From positions 17,871,501 through 17,935,500 of the forward strand of contig NC_088308.1 of the NCBI RefSeq assembly GCF_910592395.1: a DNA stretch of 64,000 nt, read 5' to 3'. This document shows positions 1 to 11,633 of this stretch, one piece after another (the stretch's first letter is position 1; every line of letters starts with the position of its first letter). This DNA is from Lineus longissimus. Lineage: Eukaryota; Nemertea; Pilidiophora; Heteronemertea; Lineidae. The position numbers and the translations under genes were made by a program. The notes under the pieces are model-generated. The model was not told the DNA's origin. It searched no databases and saw only the letters and a list, made by a program, of their open reading frames with translations.

Positions 1-1
1 T

Positions 2-688
2 GCTGACCTCGGAATTTGCCCATATGTGGTGGTGAAAGAGGAATGGCGTTCGAAAGGCGTGGGTAAACTACTCATGGGCAAGGCAACAGACGCAATGGGC
101 TCAAGAGCGATCATGATAGACTCGATTGAAGAGGCGCATACCTTTTATAAACAAATTGGCTTCAGTCACAGAAAGGGTATGTGGCATGTTTATCAGAGAG
201 GTGTTACAGGTTTCTGTGAGTCTTCTGCAAAACCGGAAAAATCATTCGTAAAATCTGGCGACATATCTATTGAAGACTTTGCTGCTTTCGAAGAAAGGAA
301 AGTTCTTGGTTTGTCAGAGCGAAAGAATATCATCAGTGAAATGTCAAAATTTGGTAACCGTTATGCTGTTTTGTGTGATGGAAGTATCACTGGCGTCCTT
401 CTTGGTCACAGTGCTCCACTTAAGGACGAGACGTTTTGGTGCATTGATGTACTAATTGCCAATGATGTTGAAACTGCTGTCGGTCTGGTTGAGTTTGCCG
501 TGAAGGATGCCCAGAATGAGTGCACAACATTGCTTTTATGCCTCCCTGAGCTACACGGTGATGCTAGAAGATTAATTGAGAGATTAAAGCTTCGATATCA
601 CTCGTCCGGACCCGTCCTTTTCAATAAGGACTTAGATATATGTCATCTTGATTTGGACTGTGTCTATGCCATTACACCACTTATGTAA
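2..688 (+). CDS. GNAT-family N-acetyltransferase, C-terminal part (5' end outside window)
   Basis: An open frame runs from the window edge to TAA at 686-688, giving about 228 residues of the C-terminal part of a longer protein. No start codon is chosen: the frame is open to base 2 and already lies inside the acetyl-CoA-binding core, so the true start is upstream. The first residues read ADLGICPYVVVKEEWRSKG; together with the following VGKLLM they form GNAT motif A, with the R-x-x-G-x-G pyrophosphate loop as RSKGVG. The stretch SIEEAHTFYKQIGF fits the helix and strand of motif B. The remaining roughly 140 residues resemble the extra domain that follows GNAT in YitH-like/Acetyltransf_18 proteins, which are common in invertebrates and nematodes. 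The reaction would be acetyl transfer from acetyl-CoA to an amine; the substrate cannot be told. I see no frameshift or in-frame stop. The GNAT fold is a confident call, the second domain less so. Confidence 0.85.
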   Translation, partial: ADLGICPYVVVKEEWRSKGVGKLLMGKATDAMGSRAIMIDSIEEAHTFYKQIGFSHRKGMWHVYQRGVTGFCESSAKPEKSFVKSGDISIEDFAAFEERKVLGLSERKNIISEMSKFGNRYAVLCDGSITGVLLGHSAPLKDETFWCIDVLIANDVETAVGLVEFAVKDAQNECTTLLLCLPELHGDARRLIERLKLRYHSSGPVLFNKDLDICHLDLDCVYAITPLM

Positions 689-834
689 TCAAATCCAAAT
701 TTGAACCAATACCGTAACCCTGTGGACATAGTAGTGACCTGTATTATAATGTGCTTCCACCTGCACCATGATTTGTATTCACATAATCTGCATTCATTCA
801 TTTTTCAAGAAATTTGAATGTAATTTACATGTCG

Positions 835-840
835 AATAAA
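835..840 (+). promoter_or_regulatory. Poly(A) signal AATAAA of the acetyltransferase gene
   Basis: A canonical AATAAA lies about 150 bases after the stop codon and is followed by T-rich sequence. It fits as the cleavage signal of the acetyltransferase mRNA, giving a 3' UTR of about 165-180 bases. Confidence 0.6.
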
Positions 841-2749
841 GATGTCTATATATATACAAGTACATCTGAGTCATTAAAAATTGTTGACATGGTTCACCGA
901 CTATAACTTCATGTACGCCCTGAAGTACTCCGCAAACGAGCAATGTTTGTCTAGCGACCTATGAAGAAGCCATGACAACCTGAAGGTTAACCAGGCGTAG
1001 CGGCTTTCTAATCACGATGGTCATGATGTCATGGCTACTTCGCAGAAAATAACGACAGAAATCGCCCGTTAACGGAGCACTTTTATCAGTATAGAAAGAA
1101 CGCTTAATCTAATTTTGATAATGTTCGATTTATTTTAGATATTTTACAAAGTATCTTACATCTCTTTATGTTAGTGACCCATTTGTCTGTGGCCTGATAC
1201 AGTGAACCCTATGGACAGAAGTTGCATGAGAAAAGTCTTAACAATAAATGGTTGGCCAAAGTAAACGGCAGCCTACATGCTTGATACACTATTTACAAAC
1301 AACCACGACCGTTTCATGAATGTATTATGTACAAACACAGTGCATTACATTCCTATGCGATCGGGCATCAGTGGGACAGTATGAATAACAAACAACTTAA
1401 AGATGGACTGACTATATAATATTTTAGAAGTAACCATAATATCCGATAGTGCTCACCCACATTAGAATGCTTACTAATTTTTAATTGTGAAGATATTTTC
1501 ACGCTTAAAGACGATATTCGCTTACAATCATCGGACAATGACGTGAAACGTCTCCTCTTTGTCACCCGCCACTAATATACATATTGAGGACACATCACAA
1601 AAAATGGCAAATACCGCTTTTTCTGCAGTGCAACCTTTTGTTGTGTATTTCTATTAATATTAACTTAAAACTGTTAAAACTGTTTGTTCACCTTTCAATA
1701 TAATAGTTAGTTACACTCACTCATAGATGCACCAAAATTAGACCTACGAGTATTACATAGGCTAGATGTTAATACAATACTGCATCGTGATTGGCTTAAT
1801 CTTGAAGACAACACTGGTCAATCGGGATGAAGAGCTTCTGATTGGTCAAAATGTGACAGGGAGTCTTGAAAGAAGCTTCTCGAAGAAGTGGTGAATAAAC
1901 GGCAGGTATCTTCATGCATCGCAGCAGTGCTCCTGTTCCATCCGACAATTCGAAGGATGATTTGAAGGTGGCAACACTGTAGGATTTCTCAACATTAACG
2001 CTGAAACCATCACACCCGAAATCGAATTGCAGCTGCATTGTTTGGTAAACCAGGTTGTTCGGAACGGTCAAGTGAAATTTTATCCATAATATCGCTATAT
2101 ATGCACAAGATGTGATGACGGAAAACACGAGTGACTGAAAATATCTACATGTAATAAGCTTATGCAAGTTTGTCGGTCCAATGACCAAGAGAAACAATTG
2201 AAATGAAGTGACAATTATGAAAAAGAAACCAAAATGTTGTCACCGGGTCTGGCGACTGTACCCATTTGAGAAGATATCAATTAAACATATTTAAAACTAA
2301 TTATCAATGTTGCTAATGCATAGCCTATGGTGTGCACTATTGCTCTATAACGTTATAGCAGTCTGCATAATGTACTAAGAATTCACAAACCAAGTAAGAA
2401 ATTATTTTGTCCTTTTAAGACTGACGACCAGTTTGGTTATAAACAAAATGATTTAAAAATCAAACGCATTGTTGACAAAAATAATAAAACTCAAATATTT
2501 AGTAGGAGCGAATTGCGTGGAATTTAAGACAGATGTCCTACTACATGTATCTGTTACTTTCTTGTTAAAAAATTATAATGACGTTGATTATTCGATTTTA
2601 AAAATGATGCAATTACTATTCTTCCAAAAGATTTTTAAAATGCCGTCAATCCTGAAAGTGTTAAACAGTTGAGCCGAACAACCTTGCCATGACTTTAAAT
2701 CGAACACACCGCCACCATATTATTTACACTACGGTTGTGACGTAGGCAA
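841..2749. other. Intergenic; no gene recognised
   Basis: AT-rich sequence between the convergent ends of the acetyltransferase and the RASD-like GTPase. A weak inverted repeat (GCCATGACA at about 968-976, TGTCATGGC at about 1027-1035) could form a hairpin. A 133-residue reading frame at 1796-2197 (-) resembles nothing I know. The left end should contain the 3' UTR of the first gene and the right end that of the GTPase, but I see no clear TTTATT (AATAAA on the - strand) for the latter. Confidence 0.5.
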
Positions 2750-3487
2750 TCAGGAAATGACGCAATCGAGGCGTTCCATCTCTTCACAACCAGGCTTGAC
2801 CTTAGATTTACTGCCCCGCCTCATCAAACTCTTACTGCGAGACAGTCGTGAATTATCATCCTGTTTGAACTTTTCCGTCCCGGGTAACTGTCCAAGGATC
2901 GCAAACGCGCTCACGCGTCTCTTACGCGAGACGGGCGGCTTGATCTCTGGCAAAAGGTTCATTTTTGCCTGTTCCCATAAATTTTGAAACGCTTCGATTA
3001 TTCCGTCATCGTACTTCGCCGATGCCTCAACAAAATTGTCTTGCAGATCTTCGCGATCTAACCAGTCCAAGATGTCATCGGATGAAACCTCCCGATGATT
3101 CTCATCAACATCGGTTTTATTTGCCACAATTATACACGGAATGTCTTGGTAAGCTGTTCGCTGTTCCTTAATCTGTTCTCGTAGTTGCTGTACCTCGTTA
3201 AAAGAGACCATTGAGTCCATCGAAAACACTAAGACAAACGCGCTAGCTGTTGAAATAGAAAGTCTGCGCATTGCCGGGAAAGAGAAGTCACCAGCGGTAT
3301 CTAGTATGTCGACCTTTATCATCATACCATTATAGTCATACTGCCGACAATAAAGATCTTCTACTGTCTGTTTATACTTGTCGGAGAATGTTCCGTGGAG
3401 AAATCGCAAGATGATTGAACTTTTCCCAGTTCCTCCTGAACCAAGAACCACAAGGCGATATCGCTGCTCATCTCCCTGCGGCTCCAT
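2750..3487 (-). CDS. Ras-like small GTPase, RASD (Dexras1/Rhes) type
   Basis: A complete single-exon frame of 245 residues. All five G motifs are present: G1 GSGGTGKSS (16-24), G2 Thr41 in the effector loop, G3 DTAG (63-66), G4 NKTD (123-126) and G5 EASAK (155-159). The block FPAMRRLSI (70-78), the C-terminal extension of about 65 residues rich in Arg/Lys/Ser (188-230), and the terminal CAAX box C242-V-I-S are hallmarks of the RASD subfamily; mammalian Dexras1 also ends in CVIS. By analogy it should be farnesylated, sit on membranes and act as a slow-cycling GTP switch in G-protein/cAMP signalling. The residue after DTAG, which is catalytic Gln61 in Ras, is Asp67 here, so intrinsic GTP hydrolysis should be low, as in other RASD proteins. 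The start ATG has A at -3 and G at +4. An upstream non-coding exon cannot be excluded. Related Di-Ras proteins lack the long basic tail. Confidence 0.93.
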   Translation of the reverse strand: MEPQGDEQRYRLVVLGSGGTGKSSIILRFLHGTFSDKYKQTVEDLYCRQYDYNGMMIKVDILDTAGDFSFPAMRRLSISTASAFVLVFSMDSMVSFNEVQQLREQIKEQRTAYQDIPCIIVANKTDVDENHREVSSDDILDWLDREDLQDNFVEASAKYDDGIIEAFQNLWEQAKMNLLPEIKPPVSRKRRVSAFAILGQLPGTEKFKQDDNSRLSRSKSLMRRGSKSKVKPGCEEMERLDCVIS

Positions 3488-4960
3488 AGTGATAGCGCAT
3501 TCGCCTCAGCACACAGCGGAGACAAATTCACCACAATTACGGCGTGTAATTCGATAAGCACTGAACAAATCTTCAAGTCTTTCGCAAACAGGCACTCGGA
3601 TCCAGTAATAGCCAAAGCGAAGATCACCAATGGAATCGGAGAGTATTTCCCTGCTGCTGTACGACCAAAGCGATTAATTAAGTTATTTGCAGAGATTCCT
3701 CGGCCGACTGGTTCCAATCTTGGCAAGCTCCCCCAGTAAGTAAGTGGATCGGTCAACGACAGGAGACAACCGCACTTGGATGTGACCAGAATATATTCTG
3801 GCAATCACGTTGATTATGTATGTACGTCTCTTAAATTATTCTCCTTTTTCTACGCCAAGCACGCTTTATTTCCACGAATCCACAGTATAAACACAATTTT
3901 ATATCCACGGCAAATACTTGCCTTCCAGAGTGTGTTGCTTTTTTCGTTCGCTCGTGCTATTTCGTATAAATAGCTGCGTGCCTTTATTCAAATGCGTTCC
4001 TAAGGAGAGGCGATTTGTGGACGGTATGAGTTGTTGACCAGACAGCGAGAGGTTTATCTGAGAAATGACAACAAATGTAAACAATTTGATGAAATGTGCT
4101 GAGAATAATGATATGCTCAACACCTTGCGTTATGATAATATGCCACCACCGTTTTCATCCGGGTTGCGAATCAATTCAACGCTACAGCTCAGTTAGTTGA
4201 ATCCCTAGGGATGTCTCGACTTGCATATGACTAACTGATAGTAGATATCTCTTCAAGTGATTGCTGTGTCTTATCTTGTCCTCTGGGTGACTATTGACAC
4301 CACATATTGCAATCTTCCTGCGCCAGTTGACAATAGTTAATCAATCTGCAATAAACCACATTCCAACCTATCAGTTATCAGTAACATGGACAGAATAGTT
4401 TGCAGTAACGTATCTTACAATAATTATCGTTATAGATACTGCTACTTAGCGTAAACGTTAGTTAAATGTATCGGTAAAGGCACTGTGAGTGTCAATAAAT
4501 GTGATGGAAATGGAACTCAGTTTGCATGGCAAGTACATTCACGTCGCGAGGGATTAAACTGTGGGTGTATTCCATTAGTTCTTTGAGCGCGTCACGTTGT
4601 AAATGACAATACCTTAACTCCTCTCATGCTCCATCGGAAATGAACGCTTTTAAGCGAACGGTTCGAACATCAGATCCGGCTGCGGAGTCTTCCGCCGAGG
4701 AGGCGTTCCAGGGGGCAGACAAAACAAAGGCTCGATGCGCAACGAACGAGCTAAGAGCAAGGCGCTCGAGTCCAGACGCCAGAAATACACTGACGCCAGC
4801 ACTTCTTCTGAAACTTCCAGCGCCAATTTGACTGATTAGAAAGTGCCTTCTGATGACGTATGACATTGGCGTCGTCCACCCTCGCTTCCCGCGACGATAC
4901 TGTATGAAAAGATAAGCGTTCTAATGACCTGTGATTTTTATCTATCAGCGGCTATTATCA
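3488..4960. other. Upstream region of the RASD-like gene (- strand)
   Basis: This should hold the 5' UTR and promoter of the GTPase gene. I see no convincing TATA box on the - strand at the right distance. A CpG- and GC-rich patch at about 4640-4830 is open in both strands (62-80-residue frames), which fits base composition rather than coding. Next to it, at 4851-4860, is TGATGACGTA, a CRE/AP-1-like half site. A promoter role is inference only. Confidence 0.35.
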
Positions 4961-7630
4961 ATGACACTACACAGGGCTAAACGAATTGCTACGATTGAGG
5001 GTCTTCACTCGCCGCCAAGTAATCATCTCATATACCGCTATCTCCCCAAAGAAGCAGCAGAAGCTACGCCCACGCATCCACTGTCACTTTGATCTTGTCT
5101 AATACACAGATGCGATAATTCCTATGCCGGGTTATTTCGCAAAGCTAACGTTTATTTAACTAATTTACACGGAGACAATGCAGGTCTATAGATGTGCGGT
5201 CCGCGTCGATTTTTGTGAACCTGGTGACACTGATGTTGAAAATTACAATGTCAGGGCGAAGTCCCCGAGGCATAAGGCTATGGAGTCAATTCTTTTTGGC
5301 GTTGCTAAATTGGGTACAGTCATGTGTTGCTGCCGCTACCATCTGATGATAGGCAATGGTAACTAACGGTCCTTACCACTGATTACAGACACAGGAAAGT
5401 ACACTAGCACCGGTCTTTGGATGCGATTAGTCTGCGGACTGTAATAACACCACGGCATAGATCAATGGACCACTCGTCAACTTAGTGCTTATTCCTTCGC
5501 CTTGTCCAATCTGACAAGTTTCTCGACAGACCAGAAGACATTAGTATTCTACGCAGAGGATGCAATGGCATGCAGCTTCTCAACAGCAGGCCTCTGGTCG
5601 TACGCTGTCTGAGCGCATAGCGAAAGAAATCCCTTCAAAGGTAGTGACATTCCCATTTGCCTCAGGGTAGAAAGAAGCTGCTTCGATAATATGATCAGTA
5701 TGCGGGGAGGTTGTTTTTTCCTACGCGTTCTGCATCAGGTTGATTCAAATTAGACGGCCCTGTCACCTCGCTCTTTCAAGCAGAAAGTCGTGTTCACTTC
5801 TGATGTTTCCTGGGCAATCGTTCGGTCACCTTTGGTGTAAACAATGGATTCTTTCCGACAAGCTTTTGATGAGCTATACGTAGCTGGCAACGGACTCTGA
5901 ATAGGCCGAGAACTCTCCCTGGATTTCTGCAACGATACAAGGCAGGAAAGAACATTAATCATGGGGAAATCATGGCGAAGCTGTATCTGAAAAAGCTGTT
6001 TTGTTCGCTTCTCGTTACCATTATCATCAGCCGTGAATCTGATAGCGGGAGGTCGTTATCGAAATCCGCGATCCATTTTAATGATGACGAGAACCAAGCG
6101 AATCACATTTTTATGAAATACGTGTATCAAATGAAATCAACCTCAATGATTAAAAACGAAGTGATTTCCCCCGACCTCTAGCTGGTCGTATACCGAACAC
6201 AAAAAACCGAGTTGCGTCCACCACCCGAATGTCAGTTGGAGTCGCGTCTATAAGTCTGATATCAAAAATATATCCGAGTGTTGTACTGGAAATTAATCCA
6301 GATATACATTGACAGGAAATTGTATCAGATAAACTGACCACTTCTTTAGATTAAATCGGAGAAACGCGTGTTCGAATTGCATTTGACGTGTCAGTGACAT
6401 TCAAGTGATGTTACAGAACAGATTGATTTCCGGCCAAATATCGCTTGACAGGGAACACTGCAGGCCCATTTGAATCCTTTAAGTTACATGAATGTCATAC
6501 ATGACTCTATGTTTGTCACACAGACATTCTCTTGGTCAGGGAAAGAATTCACCAAGACATGAAGTCAAAGCAAAAAGGCAATGATACGAAAAGAATTCGT
6601 TCAGTTTTTCAATATGCGTTTTTGATTTGTTGATAATGCTGACTAATCATGATGCTGGATATTTTCAAACGGACTTTCAAAATAAAAAATAAACTGCGCA
6701 ATAGGTCTCATGTGACCCATCGATGATTAAAAAATACTTTACGCTGATATCTTTTTGTTAGCCCCCATCATCATACCATCATTTCTAACCCCCATCATCA
6801 TACAAATGGTGGAATTAACTCTTCAGGGGACAAGATTATTAACTTTCGAACCGGATTCCCTGAAACTAAATTCAAACTTAGAACAAGATTCGCCAACTCA
6901 TGTTGCTGCAGTCTGTCTGCATGCTGCGCAATGCGCCATCAAGTTTGCCGTGAACCATCGCGAAAGCCTGTTCCAGCAGAAAAAAAAATTTGCTAAAGAG
7001 ACTAGTCTGACCTTTTCGAGTTGGACAACACAAACCGATTGTGCACTCGATGAGCTGCTATGACATTTCCCCGTCACATCGAAGCATATACTGTTCGTCA
7101 AACAAGATACAAAAAGGCCTTTGTTCTGCGACACCGATAAATGCGATGAAGCTAAAACTAGACAGTTTGGCCGGGTTCAAAATGCGATCCTTATATATTT
7201 CTGGCCCTGAAGATGTGTTGCCCATCGATATTGTCCTTGAAATATATCATTGTCGAGCTTGTTATTTTTCATGGATTGCAGTGCATTTCTGATGTCGTGT
7301 CTGTAGAAAGTTTTGTTTCTAATATACATGTATTTCAAGTCGTATGATGTACAGTTTACCCGAGTGGATCGGTACGAAAGCGAAAACAAAAGGTTCATTC
7401 TAAATCAAAACGTCATATTCAAAGCTCGACCTCGTACGTTTGCGAATGTATGTTGATCTCGCGGTTTATGATCGAGAAGTGATTTCTAACTGTTAGTAAG
7501 GTGCAAGTGACAAGCGTCACACGGTTGAGCGGACAGCGTGCGTCATATTTTTTTCCACACCGTGAATGGTGTTGACAAGAACTTTCTTTGCTCGAGGTCC
7601 ATTCAAACACGGTAATGGCCCATTGTATAT
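4961..7630. other. Intergenic; no gene recognised
   Basis: Mixed-composition DNA without a recognisable protein. At about 6760-6805 a 20-base unit containing CCCCCATCATCATAC occurs twice in tandem. Open frames of 60-100 residues look like chance. Confidence 0.45.
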
Positions 7631-7632
7631 CC

Positions 7633-7664
7633 AGAGTCTTTCAAATATTTATTTGAAAGACTCT
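7633..7664. repeat. Perfect short palindrome (AGAGTCTTTCAAATA hairpin)
   Basis: The 15-base arm AGAGTCTTTCAAATA is followed, after TT, by its exact reverse complement. The same palindrome recurs at 10059-10091, and a half copy starts near 63596. Together these suggest a short palindromic repeat family rather than chance. Confidence 0.8.
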
Positions 7665-10058
7665 ACTATATCACACTCTTACCTATGAACGGATGACCAT
7701 TTTACGTTTTCATTCAAGTCGAGTTGAGAACATTTTCTGAGATGACATCTTCTTAGGGACAATAATACTAGTATTGAATTGTTCATCCTGCTTACATGTA
7801 CATATAGCCGGCTTCGCTTGCCCTCCTAATGTTGACCATCATTTAATACATGTTTATTAGTACACAACTGATCACGACTATAGTGCCTTTAAGGAAAAAG
7901 ATCCTTCATCTGTACCAAGGAACAACTTCGTTTAAGGTTTCATTTTACCAGTATATATATATCGATATATCGGTGCATGAGATGCTCTTGAAGTTCTTAA
8001 CATTTCTTATTTGTTTCGTGGCTTCAACAGTCCATTCTGTTGACACTGCTTTGTCTGAACATTCTCCGAGGACAAAAACTCCCTGACGTCACTTCGGGTG
8101 CGTACATGTAGATTTGCCCCAGAAAAATGGCTGCTTGTATACGCCTGGGGTTTGAATGTTCAACCCAATGATCTTTAGCTTCGCAGAGAATACTCCGTGC
8201 AAAAATCGACATAGAGCACCGTACTAAGATTTATACCACAATGCCGCCATTTATCGCTTGGTATATATCAAATAGTGGGCGGTTTATTCCCGCTGGCGTG
8301 TTGTCGCGTTTTTTTCATACATTTCTCGTTGCCTCTCATTTTTCAATTAATCTTTCGCAGCCGCTATTTACAGCGAATTATAACGCACATTGCTTAAGGT
8401 GTTCTGTTTTAAATTCGAAACTAGAAAATGGTCTAAACCTACATGTATGCAGACAACATTGCCATTCCTAAAGAATGACTGCTGTATCCAACCGTTACCA
8501 AGCTTATCTCGGCAACTGCTCTTAAAAAATGAATGGTAGGTTTCGTGTTCCTTTGAACATGTTTAGACATGCCCACTTCTAAGCTTTGTTCTAATAATTT
8601 CTACTGTGTGCGTGCAGCAAACGTGTTACCCATCAGAATCAGAAATCAACTTGGGTTTGTTGCTATTTTATCTTGGATATCTTCGAGGTCCCCTTCATAA
8701 TTCACAGGGCTATTCTTTCACGCACTTCACCAGCAAAACAAATGGTAACGCACTTCCCAATCCCAGGATGGGAGTTTTAATGGATATTCATATCTTGCCT
8801 AATATAAAAAGGGAGGAGATATGATCTACAGCCAAGTGCCATTCTGCAATTTAGAATTTAATTCGGATGTCACGTTAGATAAAGAAGATAGCATCTCCTT
8901 GCTTCCCCTGCCAAATCACATCACGCTGGAGTGGGCCGATATTGGCAGCTTATCTGACCAATGTTCTAGACAAATTTTTCTTGAAAACAGTGGATTTGTA
9001 TATAATTGGAAGATTATGTGGGATTCAATTTAATTAGAACAAATTGATTTTAATCATCTCGGTAGAATATGGTGATCGTAAGGTCAAACGTCAGTCCTGT
9101 CACTGCAATCTGCAGAGCAGTAAGCCTTCACCGTAGGCCTCTAAAAGGCGATATTAAAAGGGATATGATAAGACGTACATGTATATTTGTAGTGCAGGCC
9201 TTTTCCATGATGCAGTAGGCAGAGCAGTATAGGCAGGAACAGAGGGGCTAATTTGGCCATCTTCAGGTGACTAATATACGCAGTAAAGGCATTGGGTAAT
9301 GTCTGATTCAGCACTAAATAAAATCATCGTACAACTGTGAATCATTTCGACGTACTGTGAGATGTGAGATACCCCTATTGGCGACTTTGTGTAACTTTAT
9401 CTTGCCTGCCAAGCTACTGCCTATATTGTCCCTTTATTATGAAATATTGTTTTCACTTATTAATTCTATGAGTGTACATGGTGATATAGAGCATAGATCC
9501 GTGGTGATGGCGATGGTGCCTGTAATTCATGTAAACATGGTTAAAACTTCTTGATCAGTATTTGCAACTAGTTTGTTGACATAAATGCACTTGGATGGGC
9601 CAGTAATCAAGAAAAATTCGATTTCACAGTCAGTTTTTTAAAGCTCAAATAAATCGTATCAAACATCGCCAGTGCGCGATGTTATTTTACGATTAAGTTC
9701 CACAGATTTAATCAAACCCTGCCACGGTGCCTGTCCTGAATAAATTGACTATTAAGTACAAAGTTTTAATAAGGCCAGGAGAATAATTCGTTGCTTAGCA
9801 GAGCTTGCAGCATCAATTTCCCATGTTCCGCACTTTTCAGAACTTTTGATCACTTCCCCTCATCAGTGTTAAAAATGTCGGTAAAGATTATTACAGATAC
9901 ATCTACATATCAAATTATCTAATTAATAAACACCTATGATACTGTTGTATGAGATGGCAGTGGTCTCACTATGCCATTCGATACAATGCACAAAAAGCAT
10001 AACAATCATTTTATTCAGGACACATAATGCATTATCCCTTTGTTTATCTTTCATTCAA
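7665..10058. other. Intergenic; no gene recognised
   Basis: AT-rich sequence with several TACATGTA octamers (7793, 8103, 8440, 9177) and a full CRE palindrome TGACGTCA at 8084-8091. A TATAAAAAG string at 8803-8811 has no recognisable gene downstream. A small hairpin (AACATCGC and its complement) lies near 9663-9684. Confidence 0.4.
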
Positions 10059-10091
10059 TCAGAGTCTTTCAAATAATTTGAAAGACTCTGA
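10059..10091. repeat. Perfect 33-bp palindrome, second copy of the AGAGTCTTTCAAAT family
   Basis: Sixteen-base arms starting TCAGAGTCTTTCAAAT are joined by a single A, with no mismatch. The core is identical to the palindrome at 7633-7664, while the centre differs (A here, ATTTA there). Confidence 0.8.
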
Positions 10092-10559
10092 TACAATGTA
10101 GCTGCTGAACTTACAGGCCAAAATTGAACCCTTTTGTTGGACGACCGCCAGCTATCGTTTCTGTTCCTTCGTTCCCTCTCACTGTAAGCCAGTAAGAAAC
10201 AAAAGAAATCAATAAGAACATACATGTAGATGTATTTCTCTGCCGTGTTCCCCTAAGTCGTGGTCTCTCTGACTGCCCACTGCATGGAAACGCTATTTAA
10301 AAAAGACATCGGCTCTCACCAGAAACATATCTCAAAGTTCATTGCTCCGATGTTGTTTGATATGCGCGTTAATGTCGCAATTCCAATTCCGATGTACCTA
10401 GCAGCTGCAACGAATCAGCATAATTGTAGCGGAGGGGTGATTTATCCGCTTTCCCAGGGTCCTGACTTAAACAGCTCGTCCGAATACTGATGAGCTGATG
10501 TTGGGGTGGCCTGGCGAGGTGGAGGGACCCGACGCCGCTGAGGGCAAAGCGCAACATTA

Positions 10560-10755
10560 GGGCCGTTTAGACGACGCGAAAAAATCCGGATGCGTCCCGA
10601 ATCCGGATTAATTTTTCGTCGTGTAAACGCAAAAAGATCCGGATCAATGTGGTTGCATCCGGACTAAAAAGGTACCATCGCCTTGGGTGGTTTTAATCCG
10701 GATTCATCCAGATTCGATCCGAATGCGGTCTTTTCGCCTGTCGTCTAAACGGCCC
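10560..10755. mobile_element. Small non-autonomous DNA transposon (MITE) with TIRs and TA flanks
   Basis: The terminal inverted repeats begin GGGCCGTTTAGACGAC and end with the exact reverse complement. Both ends abut TA (10558-10559, 10756-10757), as in Tc1/mariner-like elements, although a 3-bp duplication cannot be excluded. A third, inverted TIR-like copy at about 10612-10630 makes the left third a hairpin by itself. The palindrome TCCGGA occurs five times inside (10585, 10602, 10638, 10658, 10697). It encodes no protein. Confidence 0.8.
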
Positions 10756-11633
10756 TATTGTCGAGCGAGATTCGGCACGGTGTGTCAAATCAAATTACCC
10801 ATTGGATATAAAGAGACTTAATTGGATTGCAAACCAACAGTCACAACACGATGGAAAAGGAAAAAAGAATATATATGGACTGAAAAAATGATCATTCAAG
10901 ATGAGACCTCATAAAAAGAAACGAATTCTTCATAAACGAAGTTTGTTTTCCAGTCATCATCAACAGAAATGTTACAATAAGTACATATTTGATATTCCGA
11001 TGATGATATTAACTCAATTAGACTCGGTTTCACATGAGAAGCCAGAGCAGATTGGTGCTGACTCGTTTTGAAAAATAGCCGCGCTGAGGTGAAATCTTCC
11101 AAATGTTCGCACATGGTCCCCGAGCTGATGACACAAGATTGCGAAAACTAAGCGTTTTTGACTAGAGAAATCACCAACCGCTGACAGACGTTCTCGAAGT
11201 ACAAGTCGCATTTTCATGATATTGGAGTTGGTTCCCGGCAGGCTATAATTTGCCATGTTGATGTTTTTCACACTTTTGATTGTCTGAGCTGTGAACTTTG
11301 GCCAGGTTGTCCCGCCGAGGATATGGTGACGCTTATCAATTGAGATCGGTGCCGCGAAGCGAACAGTCGCCGCGATGAGACTGGAAAGTAATGAGATGCC
11401 CTGCCCCGTGGGAGTATGACCACAGATATCGATGACGGCAAAATTATTCATGCCCAAGCCACCCGAACCGATCGGAGGACTGAATATCGGGTTTATGTTC
11501 ATTATCATTTGTGGGTGAAGGTCCGAGGTTAGTGCGGTTTGTCTCTGCAATATGTCTCTAATCATTCAAACAGAATGTGTACATGTGTTATAGGCGACGA
11601 AAAAAAATAAATGTTTGAACAGCTCTCACTTTA
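10756..11633. other. Intergenic with an unrecognised 183-codon open frame
   Basis: Contains the frame at 11014-11565 on the - strand, listed separately. Otherwise nothing is recognised. Confidence 0.35.
11014..11565 (-). other. Unrecognised 183-residue open reading frame, possibly not a gene
   Basis: The longest frame without a family assignment in the window. A stop-free run of this length is uncommon at about 40% GC, but this patch is richer in GC, which lowers the stop frequency. The protein has no signal peptide, no membrane helix and no motif that I know; it is Ser/Ile/Asn-rich without repeats. It could be an exon of an unknown protein or chance. There is no clear splice context or TATA box. 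Confidence 0.15.

Noticed and set aside
3361-3804. 147-residue - strand frame overlapping the GTPase start
   Set aside because: It overlaps the RASD-like coding sequence in another frame and has no motif; it is a shadow frame.
4624-4866. Paired open frames on both strands
   Set aside because: They reflect the GC-rich, stop-poor composition of the patch; neither product is recognisable.
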